From an uncultured Helcococcus sp. (GTDB lineage Bacteria > Bacillota > Clostridia > Tissierellales > Peptoniphilaceae): a DNA stretch of 42,447 bases. Position numbers and translations under genes: made by a program. Below, one piece after another: positions 42,340 through 42,447 of this stretch. The DNA lies in NCBI GenBank assembly GCA_947253305.1, contig CAMXYZ010000001.1:1-42447 (forward strand), read 5' to 3'. A model generated the notes under the pieces. The model did not search any database. It saw only the letters and a list, made by a program, of their open reading frames with translations, and was not told the DNA's origin. Position 1 is the stretch's first letter; every line of letters begins with the position of its first letter.

Positions 42340-42401
42340 ATGAAAGTAGTAGTAATTGGAGGGATAGCTGCAGGGGCATCTATCGCATCAAAAGCAAAAA
42401 G
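42340..42401 (+). CDS. FAD-dependent oxidoreductase, CoA-disulfide-reductase-like (3' truncated)
   Basis: Only the first 20 codons remain before the adapter at 42402. They read MKVVVIGGIAAGASIASKAK, the start of a Rossmann FAD-binding fold (V-I-G-G-x-A-A-G-A-S), the form typical of CoA-disulfide reductase/NADH oxidase proteins. AAAGGAG precedes the ATG at 42340. The same direction and 76-bp gap suggest it may be read from the metal-responsive transcript. The rest of the gene, including any active-site cysteine, is outside the contig. Confidence 0.7.
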
Positions 42402-42447
42402 CTGTCTCTTATACACATCTGACGCTGCCGACGACTCCTTACGTGTA
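42402..42447 (+). other. Illumina Nextera i5 adapter (artefact)
   Basis: Not genomic. 42402-42420 is the Tn5 mosaic end, 42421-42434 the Nextera read-1 primer segment, 42435-42442 (CTCCTTAC, reverse complement GTAAGGAG) an i5 index, and GTGTA the start of P5, all on the reverse strand. Confidence 0.98.

Noticed and set aside
1..42447. CRISPR array, insertion sequence, prophage, toxin-antitoxin or defence genes
   Set aside because: No regularly spaced repeats, transposase, integrase or phage genes are present. The CPBP protein belongs to a family once called Abi, but nothing here links it to phage defence.

Overview
The window is a 42.4 kb contig from a low-GC (about 30% by eye) Gram-positive bacterium. 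The best fit is an anaerobic Firmicute (Bacillota) of the Clostridia/Tissierellia kind. The support is heavy AGA and ATA codon use, strong AGGAGG ribosome binding sites, zinc-type S14 and zinc-type adenylate kinase, HPr kinase, a RibU/ECF transporter, and a KOW-domain gene before infA. Nothing here fixes the genus. Both ends are not genomic: bases 1-48 and 42402-42447 are Illumina Nextera (Tn5) adapters with index sequences, so real DNA runs from about 49 to 42401 and the first and last genes are cut.

Layout. 49-4008: end of a PepF oligoendopeptidase, a cytoplasmic 5'-nucleotidase-type metallophosphatase and a second M3 peptidase. 4064-6154 (minus): ychF and a CPBP membrane protease. 6336-8687: two tandem HAD phosphatases and an HD-domain phosphohydrolase. 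8811-13352: aminopeptidase P, uvrC and hprK, overlapping end to end. 13419-14939 (minus): murJ. 15038-16867: a small zincin-like protein and a cytoplasmic alpha-amylase. 16869-19074: an FMN riboswitch controlling ribU, followed by rsuA and udk. 19157-19318 (minus): tRNA-Leu(UAG) and tRNA-His(GUG). 19319-19912: AT-rich spacer, a promoter and a structured leader.

19913-34293 is the S10-spc-alpha ribosomal protein supercluster from rpsJ to rplQ, with secY, adk, infA and rpoA in their usual places. The usual map gene is missing between adk and the KOW gene. It is followed by an L,D-transpeptidase, then ecfA1-ecfA2-ecfT-truA, a structured leader, and rplM-rpsI. The ECF ATPases and EcfT are the energising module that RibU needs, so both halves of a riboflavin importer lie in this window about 18 kb apart.

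40202-42263 holds a promoter, a NiCo-type (nickel/cobalt) riboswitch with a strong overlapping terminator, and a P1B-4 type metal-exporting ATPase. The start of a CoA-disulfide-reductase-like flavoprotein gene follows. Most of the window is ordinary housekeeping DNA. The parts most worth a second look are regulatory RNAs: the rpsJ leader with a possible H-type pseudoknot, the rplM leader with two competing folds, and the metal riboswitch. I see no CRISPR array, insertion sequence, prophage or defence island.
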